Both the position numbers and the translations under genes were made by a program. A stretch of DNA of 64,000 nt. Origin: Paenibacillus puerhi. GTDB taxonomy: Bacteria; Bacillota; Bacilli; Paenibacillales; NBRC-103111. The stretch spans positions 1 to 64,000 of the forward strand of contig NZ_WUWM01000013.1 of the NCBI RefSeq assembly GCF_009846885.1, given 5' to 3'. The notes beneath the pieces were generated by a model. The model was not told the DNA's origin. It made no database searches and saw only the letters and a list, made by a program, of their open reading frames with translations. Position 1 is the first letter of the stretch, and each line of letters starts with the position of its first letter. Below, in pieces: positions 1 through 8,399 of the stretch.

Positions 1-270
1 GTCACAGCTACGAATTCGATAACGACAACAACTTGGGAACTGATTGAGCAGTTTAGTGAGCTCATAGGCGGCCGGGAGGACATCTGGTATGCCACGAACA
101 TTCAGATTGCCGATTATGTCAAAGCGTATGGTCAACTGAAGTTTTCGGCAGCCTGTGATTTTGTTTATAATCCTACAGCAATGAGCATCTGGCTTAGCGT
201 GGACAGCATCACTACAGAGATTCCCGAATGTCTAATGAAGGAAGGTACTAAGAATAGTTATGGGCAATAA
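1..270 (+). pseudogene. Polysaccharide deacetylase C-terminal fragment, frameshifted, cut by window edge
   Basis: Bases 1 to about 225 are nearly identical to 8117-8341, the 3' part of the deacetylase gene at 7566-8367. This copy has one extra T near position 33, which breaks the frame that starts with the motif WGHSYEFD. After the shift the reading frame runs on to a stop at 268-270. Homology to the second copy ends abruptly near 226, where the C-terminal residues differ. The stop overlaps the start of the GH28 gene by 11 bases. The N-terminal part lies outside the window, so whether the upstream gene is whole cannot be judged. It is probably a decaying duplicate. Confidence 0.75.
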
Positions 271-1594
271 CTTTTATGGAACACCGTTCGAAATGGATGA
301 AATAGCCGCACCAACGTTTCCGGATAAGCGGTTTCAAGTAGATGACTATTTAACCGGGGATCAGGAACGAGAAGCGGATTATCGTGTTATCCAAAGGGCC
401 GTTGAAGCATGCTCCGAGCAAGGAGGAGGTACGGTAATTGTGCCTCAAGGGGAATGGGTGTCGGGACCGATTCACTTAAGAAGCAACATTCATTTGAAGT
501 TTGAAAAAGGGGCAACGATTCGATTTAGCGATAGGTTTGCCGACTATCTTCCTGTCGTTTTTACAAGGTGGGAGGGGATGGAGTGCTATAATTATTCCCC
601 TCTTATCTATGCTAAAGATTGCGAAAATATTGCAGTAACAGGAGAAGGTACGCTTGTCGGGAATGGGGAGGCATGGTGGCATTGGAAAAAGCTGCAACAA
701 GATGCGGCAAACAGGCTGTGCTATGCCGAGAGTCTTGGTATTCCCGTTCAGGATCGCATTTATGGTACGGAGAAAGATGCTTTAAGACCTTCCTTTATCC
801 AACCTATTCATTGTAAAAATGTACTAATCGAGGGGATTTCTATTAAGGACGGCCCTCAGTGGACGGTACATCCGGTATACTGCGAAAATGTCATTATACG
901 CAATATTCATATTGTAAGCTGCGGACCGAATACCGACGGATTAAATCCTGATTCGTGCAAAAATGTCCTTGTCGAGGATAGCTATTTTGAAACAGGCGAT
1001 GATTGCATCGCAATCAACTCCGGTATGAATGAGGACGGCTGGAGAGTAAACAAGCCTTGCGAAAATATTGTGATTAGGAATTGCGTGATGAAGGAAGGTC
1101 ATGGCGGATTGGTCATCGGCAGCGGCATGTCCGGGGGAGTAAGAAATATTTACGCTTCGCATTGCAAGATCGGCGGGGGAGATCGAGGCATCCGTTTGAA
1201 GTCGATGCGCGGCCGGGGCGGCTTTGTTGAAAATGTCTGGTTTGAACATATAGACATTAACGACGTAAGGGAAGAGGCCATACAAATCAATATGTACTAT
1301 CCCTATAGTACGGTTGTTCCCAAAACGGCAACACCTTCCGATTTCAAAAATATTACGATCAAACATATTACGGGAAAAGGCGCCAAAATCGCAGTAGAAA
1401 TCAGAGGTTTGCCTGAACACCGACTACAGGATATTATCCTTGAAAACATCAATTTAAGTGCTGAAACGGCAATAGTCTGCACCGACGTAGAAACCATAGA
1501 AATCCGGGATATCGATATCCATGCAGACGTCAATAAAAGCACGGAATTTGCGAATATCAATAGTTTGAAGGTGCAAGGTTTTTCCGTGAAGTAA
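260..1594 (+). CDS. GH28 polygalacturonase-like glycoside hydrolase
   Basis: This 444-residue protein belongs to the right-handed beta-helix GH28 family, which hydrolyses alpha-galacturonosyl bonds in homogalacturonan or rhamnogalacturonan. The family motifs are present in order: NTDG with Asp226, GDDC with Asp247 and Asp248, GHGG with His281, and a basic RLK motif about 30 residues later. The early segment GGGTVIVPQGEW is the usual first helical turn. No signal peptide is visible, so it probably acts on oligomers inside the cell, like many Paenibacillus GH28 exo-enzymes. The start at 260 has only a weak upstream ribosome site, and ATG 293 is a possible alternative. It opens a pectin operon with PL22-like and GH4 genes. 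Fragments of its 3' end recur at 5790 and 7249. Confidence 0.9.
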   Translation: MGNNFYGTPFEMDEIAAPTFPDKRFQVDDYLTGDQEREADYRVIQRAVEACSEQGGGTVIVPQGEWVSGPIHLRSNIHLKFEKGATIRFSDRFADYLPVVFTRWEGMECYNYSPLIYAKDCENIAVTGEGTLVGNGEAWWHWKKLQQDAANRLCYAESLGIPVQDRIYGTEKDALRPSFIQPIHCKNVLIEGISIKDGPQWTVHPVYCENVIIRNIHIVSCGPNTDGLNPDSCKNVLVEDSYFETGDDCIAINSGMNEDGWRVNKPCENIVIRNCVMKEGHGGLVIGSGMSGGVRNIYASHCKIGGGDRGIRLKSMRGRGGFVENVWFEHIDINDVREEAIQINMYYPYSTVVPKTATPSDFKNITIKHITGKGAKIAVEIRGLPEHRLQDIILENINLSAETAIVCTDVETIEIRDIDIHADVNKSTEFANINSLKVQGFSVK

Positions 1595-1651
1595 GCTATT
1601 AGTTATAAGAAATGAGAAGTTCAGATTCAGCAATATGAAAGGGGCTTTAAC

Positions 1652-2764
1652 GTGGCATTCAATTTAGAAAACCATCCCTATTTTACCGAATGGGTAGACC
1701 CTATAAGCGGTGTAAAGAGCTATGTCCTGACCAAAAAACAGGCGCCTATCCAGCAATCCTTTTACTTTTCAAATTACAGCATATCTAACGATGAAAAATG
1801 GCTGTGGTTCTTTACATTCTACCCTCCGGCAACCTATCGTTCCCTTGGCGTTGTATCGCTTGACCCGGATAATCCTTTCATTCAGTGTTTCCCAGAAATT
1901 ACCCTTATAGGCGGGCCTATGATCGCCCCAGAGGGCGACGCGGTTTATTTTTGTCAGGACAGCCATGTCTGGCATTTTCGTATTGGTGACAAGCCTCGAA
2001 TTATATGTTCGATGGACAAGGACTATATCAATGGCAGAACACTGTATAGGATGTGTTCGCATCTCACTATGTCGGCTGACGGCAAATATTTCTTGCTGGA
2101 TGGCGAGGTCGGCAACCATTGGTTTATCGCTATCGCGGACAAGGAAAAAGGCACCGTCGAGATTCTTAAGGAGTTTCCGCGTAGGTATAACCACGCGCAG
2201 TTCAACCCTACAAAGCCCGAGCTGTTCTCAATGGCTGAGGACTGGTGGTACGATAGAATCACCGGAAGACGAACCGGCTTTGACCACCGCATATGGTTGA
2301 TGGATACCCTTGGGACAAAATACGAGCCAATGAAGCCAAAGGATTGGTTTGATCACGGTACAGATGCCTGCCACGAATGGTGGAGCAAGGACGGCCTGAT
2401 GTGCTGGGTGGATTACAACAAAGGCGTATTTGAGCATGATGTCGATGCCGATATCACTACACATGTATGGAAAACGCCCCTATGCCATGCCCACTGCAAC
2501 AGCACGCGCGAATTTTACTGCGCCGACGAGTCTCCATATAAATGGGAAACCACGCCTTGCCGCGTATCCTTCTTCAACAGAAATACAGGTGCCGAAATCG
2601 ATATCGTCTCCGGTCTGCCTGTTCCTATTTATGGCCATCGCAGCCCGTATCATCTTGATCCGCATCCGCAGTTTTCTCCCAAGGACACATGGATTGTTTA
2701 CACCACGACAGTTATGGGCGGTGCGGATGTCGCGCTGACATCGGTTGCAGATTTAATCAAATAG
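1652..2764 (+). CDS. PL22-like oligogalacturonide lyase (beta-propeller)
   Basis: The 370-residue protein has the repeated WxxF/DG pattern of a TolB-like seven-bladed propeller. It resembles oligogalacturonate lyases of family PL22, which split unsaturated or short galacturonides into keto-deoxyuronates in the cytoplasm using a bound metal. A His/Gln-rich segment near the C-terminus (His334, His338, Gln340 in HLDPHPQFSPK) matches the place of the family's metal-binding histidines, and an earlier HAHC segment may supply another ligand. The GTG start at 1652 has a GAAAGGGG ribosome site seven bases upstream. It lies 57 bases after the GH28 gene and 43 before the GH4 gene, so the three are probably co-transcribed. 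The assignment rests on motif pattern and context; another propeller enzyme is possible. Confidence 0.65.
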   Translation: MAFNLENHPYFTEWVDPISGVKSYVLTKKQAPIQQSFYFSNYSISNDEKWLWFFTFYPPATYRSLGVVSLDPDNPFIQCFPEITLIGGPMIAPEGDAVYFCQDSHVWHFRIGDKPRIICSMDKDYINGRTLYRMCSHLTMSADGKYFLLDGEVGNHWFIAIADKEKGTVEILKEFPRRYNHAQFNPTKPELFSMAEDWWYDRITGRRTGFDHRIWLMDTLGTKYEPMKPKDWFDHGTDACHEWWSKDGLMCWVDYNKGVFEHDVDADITTHVWKTPLCHAHCNSTREFYCADESPYKWETTPCRVSFFNRNTGAEIDIVSGLPVPIYGHRSPYHLDPHPQFSPKDTWIVYTTTVMGGADVALTSVADLIK

Positions 2765-2807
2765 TTTTAGATAAAAGTAACCTACAATTAAACTATGAAT
2801 GGAGTAG

Positions 2808-4205
2808 ATGAACATTACTAGTCAAAAGCCGAAAGTAGTCGTGTTGGGAGCTGGAAGTTTGTTTTTTGGAAGGCAGGCCATCTGGCAAATGGTTCATTCT
2901 GAGCATTTGAACAAAGGAACATTGGCCTTGGTGGATACGAACGAAGAGCGCTTGAATAAACTGTTGAAGCTCGCCAAGATGGTTGCCAAGTCCAATAATG
3001 TTGATCTGAAGATTGAGGGATCGGTTGACCGGAAGCAGGTGCTTAAGGACGCGGACTTCGTCGTGCTTAGCTTCGCCGAGGATACGGTACAGTACAGAGG
3101 AATCGACTGTGCGGTCTCCGAGAAATATGGGATAAGAATGTGCTCCGGAGATACGATCGGTCCGGGCGGGATCTTCCGGGCGATGCGCGAGCTGCCTGTC
3201 ATTATGGATTGCGCCAGGGATATTGAAGCTCTTTGTCCGGAGGCATGGGTCATAAATTATATAAACCCGTCCACCGTACACGGGATGGCGTTGAAGCGAT
3301 TTGCGCCTAAGCTTAAGAGCTTCGCCCTATGCGATTCGCACCATATGCCTCATAAGAAAATTATCTATGCGGAGCGGGCGGGGATTATTAAAAATAAAAG
3401 CGAGTACACCGAGGAAATTGACCGCAAATTCGATTTGCGTATCGCCGGTGTGAACCATTTCACTTGGCTGTTGAAGGCGGAGTATGAGGGCAAGGATATA
3501 CTTCCTGAGATTGCCGGGTCGATGAAGCGATCGGCGGAGACGGAGACGGTAGGGGGCGATACAGGAGCCAAGGCACTCTTTAATGATGCGGTAAGCTACC
3601 AATTGTACGACATTTTTGGTTATGTCCCTACCTGCACGGCCCATACTAAAGAATATGTCCCTTATTGGCAAGGACTCGGCAAACTGAAGGATGCCATCCC
3701 GCCGCTGTCGATTTGGGAAACGGAAGCCCGGTATAAGCGCCATGCGGATATGTGGCGGCAAGTGGACAGTTTCCTTAGCGGTGAAACGCCGATCGAGAAA
3801 TATATGACTTCTTTCGGTCCGGACCATGCGACGGATATTATTGAAAATATGGTCGCGGGATTAGGGAAGCCGTTCTATATTAACACCTTCAACGAAGGTG
3901 CGGTAACGAATATGAACGACGATGCTTTCCTGGAGCTGTTGTGCGAGGTTACCATGGATGGGGTGAAGCCGTTCCACGTGGGCGAGATGCCACGGGGTAT
4001 CCGAGGAATGCAGGAGCTCGTGCTGGATACGCACGAATTGACAGCTGAAGCCGTAGTTGAAGGCAGCCGCGAGAAGCTTAGAAGGGCCATGTTGACGGAT
4101 CCGCTGCTCAACTCGATCGCCGATGCTGATCAAATCATCACGGAGCTTCTTGAGTTAGAGAAGGATATTATTCCCGATCATTGGTATGCAAAGAGTCTGG
4201 CTTAA
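2808..4205 (+). CDS. GH4 family NAD- and metal-dependent glycosidase, probable alpha-galacturonidase
   Basis: The 465-residue protein starts with a Rossmann nucleotide-binding stretch (VVLGAGSLFF) and has the GH4 landmarks NPST, the metal-site cysteine in CDSHH (Cys175) and GVNHF with His217. GH4 enzymes use NAD+ and usually Mn2+ to cleave glycosides by oxidation and elimination. The residues after the active cysteine differ from those I recall for alpha-glucosidases (CHS) and the 6-phospho enzymes (CDMP, CNVP). Placement after GH28 and PL22-like genes suggests galacturonides as substrate, as known for the LplD-type GH4 subgroup; this is inference. The ATG at 2808 follows GGAG by four bases. 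The 3' end of this gene is duplicated at 5521-5625. Confidence 0.82.
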   Translation: MNITSQKPKVVVLGAGSLFFGRQAIWQMVHSEHLNKGTLALVDTNEERLNKLLKLAKMVAKSNNVDLKIEGSVDRKQVLKDADFVVLSFAEDTVQYRGIDCAVSEKYGIRMCSGDTIGPGGIFRAMRELPVIMDCARDIEALCPEAWVINYINPSTVHGMALKRFAPKLKSFALCDSHHMPHKKIIYAERAGIIKNKSEYTEEIDRKFDLRIAGVNHFTWLLKAEYEGKDILPEIAGSMKRSAETETVGGDTGAKALFNDAVSYQLYDIFGYVPTCTAHTKEYVPYWQGLGKLKDAIPPLSIWETEARYKRHADMWRQVDSFLSGETPIEKYMTSFGPDHATDIIENMVAGLGKPFYINTFNEGAVTNMNDDAFLELLCEVTMDGVKPFHVGEMPRGIRGMQELVLDTHELTAEAVVEGSREKLRRAMLTDPLLNSIADADQIITELLELEKDIIPDHWYAKSLA

Positions 4206-4279
4206 CCATATTTGGGATACAACGAAGTCATCCTTAAAACCAGGGGCGGCTTTGTTGATGTATAGGCTTAAATTTGAAA
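4175..4279 (+). repeat. Long direct repeat, copy A (3' end of GH4 gene plus GH28-like debris)
   Basis: This stretch covers the last ten codons of the GH4 gene and about 75 bases after it. It matches 5521-5625 over the same length with scattered substitutions. The part after the stop contains a degenerate piece readable as LKTRGGFVD, which resembles the GH28 segment RGRGGFVEN of the gene at 260. A second, shorter match follows at 4327-4353 against 5712-5737. The repeat therefore contains an older fusion of GH4 and GH28 remnants that was copied as a block. Confidence 0.75.
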
Positions 4280-4373
4280 GGCACTATGAAAGAGATTGTG
4301 GACTTCATAGAAACAAGAACGAACAGCCCAGTCATATCAAGGGTTTTGGAATATACGTATAGGAGGATAAGAA

Positions 4374-5309
4374 ATGTCAACTAACCATTCAAGTGTTCAA
4401 CGCTACGATGCTTACCTTTTTTGTTACTTCACTGTGGAGGATCAAGGGGGAGAGCAAGTATATTTCTCATTGAGTAAGGATGGCTTGCATTGGAAGGATC
4501 TGAATGGCGGCCAGCCTGTTTTGATCTCCAATATAGGGGAAGGTGGAGTGCGCGACCCCTTTATTCTGCGTTCCCCTCTGGACCAAAAATTTTATATTAT
4601 CGCAACGGACCTGCGGATCAATGCCGGCAAAGGCTGGGATGTAGCTAAAAATAACGGAAGTCGTTCAATCATTATATGGGAGTCGGAGGATCTTATTCAT
4701 TGGTCAACAGAGAGAAGCGTTGAGGTCGATCTTCCCGGTGCAGGTTGTGTATGGGCACCAGAATCTATCTATGATGAGTCAACATCTGAGCACTTGATAT
4801 TCTGGGCATCTATGGTAGAGAAAGATGGCAATCCTCCCAAACAAATCATTTATAGTTTTCGTACAAAGGACTTTAGAAGCTTCTCCAAGCCTGAAGTCTA
4901 TATCGAACGTGATAATCATATTATTGACACTACCATCATCAAGGCGGATGAAGTTTATTACAGGTTCTCCAAGGATGAAGCGACGAAATGTATTACATTA
5001 GAAACCGGTAGTTCCTTATCGTCATCATCGTTCACTTATTTGCATGCACCTGTCCTAGTAAAGATACAAGGGGTAGAAGGGCCGGCAATTTTCAAATTCA
5101 ATGACCGGGATGAGTGGTGTCTGTTAGTGGATCAGTATAGAGCTCAGAAAGGTTATTTTCCTCTAGTTTCCAAAGATTTATCCACCGGTGATTTCCACAT
5201 TTTAAGTGAAAATGAATATGATATGGGCCATTCCTTAAAAAGACATGGATCTGTCTTAAACATAACCCGCGTTGAATACGAGACTCTACTCAATACTTGG
5301 GAAAAGTGA
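4374..5309 (+). CDS. GH43-type five-bladed propeller glycosidase
   Basis: The 311-residue protein shows the GH43 pattern: an early Asp in RYDAYLF (Asp12), the blade motif VRDPF with Asp61, and WAPE with Glu130 as the likely general acid. GH43 enzymes usually release arabinose or xylose, or galactose from galactan; here a pectin side chain is plausible. There is no signal peptide, so it is probably intracellular. The start follows AGGAGG by eight bases. It lies 168 bases after the GH4 gene, with repeat debris between them. An in-frame stretch after its stop codon encodes a remnant of a carbohydrate-binding domain, so the gene may once have been longer. Only family level is supported. Confidence 0.82.
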   Translation: MSTNHSSVQRYDAYLFCYFTVEDQGGEQVYFSLSKDGLHWKDLNGGQPVLISNIGEGGVRDPFILRSPLDQKFYIIATDLRINAGKGWDVAKNNGSRSIIIWESEDLIHWSTERSVEVDLPGAGCVWAPESIYDESTSEHLIFWASMVEKDGNPPKQIIYSFRTKDFRSFSKPEVYIERDNHIIDTTIIKADEVYYRFSKDEATKCITLETGSSLSSSSFTYLHAPVLVKIQGVEGPAIFKFNDRDEWCLLVDQYRAQKGYFPLVSKDLSTGDFHILSENEYDMGHSLKRHGSVLNITRVEYETLLNTWEK

Positions 5310-5450
5310 CATGTCATTCAAGTATCAAGCGATGGAGTCAATTGGACTGTCGTGGCGAATCAAACGGGACAAACGTCTGTAGAGCAAATGCGCAAATCGG
5401 ATGAAGCAAAAGGTACTGCTCCCGGGGAAGGGAAGAGTGCCTTTTTGTAA
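5310..5450 (+). pseudogene. F5/8 type C (CBM32-like) domain remnant in frame after GH43 stop
   Basis: The 46 codons directly after the TGA stop of the GH43 gene read HVIQVSSDGVNWTVVANQT and continue to a TAA at 5448. The motif VQVSSDGxxWxxV is typical of the core strand of discoidin-like carbohydrate-binding domains. It is in the same frame as GH43. Either a longer multi-domain gene was truncated and this is its debris, or an unrelated fragment landed here. There is no start codon or ribosome site, so it is not expected to be translated by itself. Confidence 0.6.
5408..5446 (+). terminator. Possible rho-independent terminator after GH43
   Basis: AAAAGGTAC is followed 20 bases later by GTGCCTTTT with a T run. 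The stem has one mismatch and a long loop, so this is a weak candidate for ending the GH28-GH43 transcript. Confidence 0.35.
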
Positions 5451-5520
5451 TACGCGAAGAATAAGCGATTTGCGATTAAAGTTATACTTTACAAATTGAA
5501 ATCTTCTGTTTCACCTTAAT

Positions 5521-5625
5521 CGATCATTGGTACGAGAAGATTTTGGCTTAACCGTATTTGCCATACAACGAGGTCGCCCTTAAAACCAGGGGCGGCTTTG
5601 TTCATGTATACGCTTAAATTTGAAA
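5521..5625 (+). repeat. Long direct repeat, copy B (duplicated GH4 gene end)
   Basis: It matches 4175-4279. Its first bases still read as the C-terminus of the GH4 enzyme (DHWYEKILA then stop), although no GH4 gene precedes it. It is followed at 5712 by a second short match to the debris downstream of copy A. It carries no start or ribosome site and is a dead fragment. Confidence 0.75.
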
Positions 5626-5789
5626 TCATTTTCGACGCAGGCGACCAAAGCGATTTATTGGCAAAGGCTGCTTTGTTGTTCCCTAGGAATTTCATTAGGT
5701 CTGCCGAAAAACCCAGTCGTATCAAGGGTTTCAGAATTCAGAATATTAACGGAATCATATCTATTGTATATTTTCCGATGCTCCAAGTA

Positions 5790-5846
5790 TAGTTTGAAAG
5801 TACAAGGTTTTTCGTGAAGTAAGCTAATAACCACAAGAGATGAGAG
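5790..5846 (+). pseudogene. Fragment of the 3' end of a GH28 gene
   Basis: The sequence reading SLKVQGFS, its stop and about 25 bases after it match the end of the GH28 gene at 1560-1616, with one base lost from a T run. Nothing upstream is coding. Together with the copy-B repeat this shows that at least two gene ends from the first operon were copied here. Confidence 0.7.
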
Positions 5847-5881
5847 AAGGAAATAGTAGTGGAAAGCTGAGGGGGGCATAT

Positions 5882-6311
5882 CGCTTTAAATGAAAAGACG
5901 CTTTTTAACGACGGTTGGGAATTTGCAAAAAGCAGTTTGGAAGTGACGGATTGTAAGGATCTCCAGTTTGAGCCCGTCGATCTCCCCCATGATTGGCTGA
6001 TCTATGATACGCGGAATCTTTATGAAAACAGTATCGGCTGGTATCGGAAGCGCTTTGTTTGTGCGGATGCAGAAAAACAGCAATTGTTATATTTTGACGG
6101 TGTGTATCCGAACGATCGATCTGGACCCCCAGGAAGGATTCCGTCTAAACGGTCAAAAGATGAAGCTGAACGGCGTTTGCGAGCATCATGATTTGGGTGC
6201 CCTAGGAGTAGCGTTTAAAAAAACGGCCATGAAGCGAAGATTCGAGATCCTCATAGAGATGGGGGTCAACGCGATACGGACGGCCCATAATATGCCGGCT
6301 CCCGAAGTGAT
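5882..6311 (+). pseudogene. GH2 beta-galactosidase-like gene, N-terminal fragment with internal rearrangement
   Basis: Codons from about 5888 read as the GH2 sugar-binding domain: LFNDGWEF, then LPHDWLIYD, WYRKRF and LLYFDGVY. At about 6100 the sequence jumps, in another frame, to the later core-domain segment DPQEGFRLNGQKMKLNGVCEH... and MGVNAIRTAHNMPAPE, the usual RTAHN motif before the catalytic domain. The segment that should lie between them is on the opposite strand at 6312-6506. The catalytic barrel is missing. No start ATG with a clear ribosome site is present. The gene is broken. Confidence 0.75.
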
Positions 6312-6506
6312 GGATTTGTTCAGCCAAACATTGCGGTAAATGCCCGCTCCCGAGTACCATCTGCTGTTAGGACTTTGATGAACGACCTTCACGACAATTT
6401 CATTGATTCCCGGGATTACAGCCTTGGTAATGTCGTGTTCAAACGAAGAATATCCGTACTTCCATTCTCCCGCCAATTGCCCGTTTACATAAACCGAAGA
6501 ATCCAT
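6312..6506 (-). pseudogene. Inverted internal segment of the same GH2 gene
   Basis: Read on the minus strand, this stretch encodes DSSVYVNGQLAGEWKYGYSS followed by INEIVVKV and YSGAGIYRNVWL, a classic GH2 sugar-binding domain continuation. It begins where the plus-strand fragment stops near FDGVY, so it is the missing middle of that gene turned around. It now sits directly after a truncated AraC gene on the same strand. It has no promoter or ribosome site of its own. Confidence 0.7.
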
Positions 6507-6781
6507 AGTACGGAGGCTTCTAATCTTTATCAGCTGATTACCAGATTGGAGCTGGCAGAATCAAAGACCGAAATTGAAACGAGCTCACACAACATCGGTT
6601 TTCCTGCTCTAACCTTATGTTCGGTATTGGTCCGGAAGGTTCCTTCCGCCTCATGAATCCAGTACAGACTATGCACATTGACCAGATTGCGGATAACTTC
6701 CCACCCGGGGTAGGTCATTTTGTCGAGGAAGAAGTGGATATGCAGCGCAAGCTGGTTCAAATCATACGTGCGTGTCATCAT
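6507..6781 (-). pseudogene. AraC-type regulator, N-terminal fragment
   Basis: The minus-strand reading frame starts at an ATGATG with AAGGAG just upstream and encodes a cupin-like sensor start (SLYWIHEAEGTFRTNTEHKV). The helix-turn-helix half is missing; the frame runs into unrelated residues and stops near 6530. It once lay divergent from the GH2-like gene that starts near 6940, a common regulator-target layout. It is truncated by the same rearrangement that inverted the GH2 segment. Confidence 0.55.
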
Positions 6782-6939
6782 GATCGCTTTCTCCTTAAGG
6801 TTGGGTGGAGGAAGGAGCGATATTTACAAGTCTCGATCTTTTTTTTCCATTCCTGATCCAAGTTGGAAGTGATATTATTCATATTATCAGTCTGCTAGCA
6901 AGGTTGCAATAAAGATGTAATCCACCAAGGAGGAACGCG

Positions 6940-7238
6940 ATTTTCAAGGACGTTTCAAGAACATTATATCCGCTCCACACAAAAATTGGATGGCCCATGG
7001 GACTTTATAACCGACGCGGCCAATGTGGGAATTGAACTAAAATGGTTTGAGCGATTTCCACATGCTCCACAGAAGATGTATGTTCCCGCTTGCTGGAATA
7101 ACGAGCTTTTCCTGTGCGACTATGAGGGAGTAGCCTGGTACAGAAGAACCGTGCGGATGGAACAAACCGGACATGTCCGCTTGCTGCTCCATGCCGTATT
7201 GGGCCATGCCGACGTCTATCTGGACGTGCTTACGAGAT
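6940..7238 (+). pseudogene. Second GH2-type N-terminal fragment
   Basis: The frame through QKLDGPWDF, VPACWNNEL and GVAWYRRTV is the start of another GH2 enzyme (beta-glucuronidase or beta-galactosidase type), ending at LLLHAVLGHADVYLD. AAGGAGGA lies at 6927-6934, but no ATG, GTG or TTG follows at usual spacing, so the start codon seems lost. At about 7225 the gene is joined to a GH28 3' end. It differs in sequence from the GH2 fragment at 5882, so it came from a different gene. Confidence 0.7.
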
Positions 7239-7248
7239 GACAGAATGA

Positions 7249-7450
7249 ATGGTCAAATTGGTGGCTTGCCGGAGCATAAACTTAAAACCATTCGACTGGA
7301 AAATATCACCTTAACAGCGGAAACGCCTTGGTCTGCAATGATGCTGAGACCGTGGAGATCAAGAATGTCCATTTGCAGGCAACAGGCGATAAAGACATCG
7401 AGCTTAACAACGTATCGAATTTGCAGGTTCAAGATTTTTCCATAAAGTAA
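7249..7450 (+). pseudogene. GH28 C-terminal fragment with frameshift
   Basis: The stretch reads GGLPEHKLKTIRLENITL, close to GLPEHRLQDIILENINL of the intact GH28 protein at 260. A frameshift near 7332 moves the rest (NDAETVEIKNV to VQDFSIK and a TAA at 7448) into another frame. It is the third GH28 3' end in the first 8 kb and is clearly diverged from the other two, so it probably comes from a paralogue. Confidence 0.75.
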
Positions 7451-7565
7451 ACAGGATACCTGAAAGTTTCGTCGGGATATGATTCATCCGGAAAAGCAAG
7501 CGAACCGGAACTCCAGCGGATGGAGGCAATCACATCCCGTCGATTTCATTATGGGAGGCATGACG

Positions 7566-8367
7566 ATGAAAAGTATCCGGTTGTGTTATCCACAAGGGAA
7601 GTTCAAGGCGTTGACCATGAGTTATGATGATGGACGCAATGCCGATAAGCGGCTGGTTGACATCTTTAACCGCAACGGAATTAAAGGAACCTTCCATATT
7701 AACTCAGGTCTGACGGGGAAGCTTGACCGGGTGGAGGAAGGGGAGCTTGGCCGTACGTATGAAGGGCATGAAGCATCAGCCCATACGCTAACCCATCCGA
7801 GCATTGCCCGGATTCCCAAGGAATTGCTCGTGCATGAGGTGATGGAAGACCGCAAGAACCTGGAGCGGATCTTCGGCTATACGATCAGAGGCATGTCTTA
7901 TCCCGGGCGGCTCCTTTAACCAGGCCATTAAGAACCTGCTTCCACATCTGGGCATCGAGTACGCCCGGGTGGTGGAGACGACGGGAGGCTTTGGTCTGCC
8001 GGATGACTGGCTGGAGTGGAAGGGCACATGCCACCATAAAGAAAACTTGATGAAGCATGCAGAGGCGTTCATTCAGAATACCAAAACCAAGGGTCTGTAC
8101 CTGATGTATGTCTGGGGTCACAGCTACGAATTCGATAACGACAACAACTGGGAACTGATTGAGCAGTTTAGTGAGCTCATAGGCGGCCGGGAGGACATCT
8201 GGTATGCCACGAACATTCAGATTGCCGATTATGTCAAAGCGTATGGTCAACTGAAGTTTTCAGCAGCCTGTGATTTTGTCTATAATCCTACAGCAATGAG
8301 CATCTGGCTTAGCGTGGACAGCATTACTACAGAGATTCCCGGCGGAAGTACGGTGTGCTTTGTCTGA
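7566..8367 (+). pseudogene. Polysaccharide deacetylase (NodB homology, CE4-type), frameshifted
   Basis: The first frame (start ATG 7566, GGGAGG seven bases upstream) encodes MKSIRLCYPQGKFKALTMSY with the metal-binding SYDDG motif and HTLTHP, the NodB motifs 1 and 2. At about 7905 one extra base after CCCGGG puts the gene out of frame and it stops at 7919. The downstream frame restores MSYPGGSFN..., WGHSYEFD and the C-terminus to 8367. Without the extra base this would be one protein of about 266 residues. The C-terminal third is nearly identical to bases 1-225. It precedes the CE12 gene and may have removed acetyl groups. A sequencing error at this one base cannot be ruled out. Confidence 0.75.
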
Positions 8368-8399
8368 CGCTTGGCAACTCAATCATATGGAGGATCACG

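Noticed and set aside
5600-5612. Third copy of the TTTCATGTATA element
   Set aside because: Only TTCATGTATA is present, without GAACA or a -10 at the right distance, inside GH28 debris.
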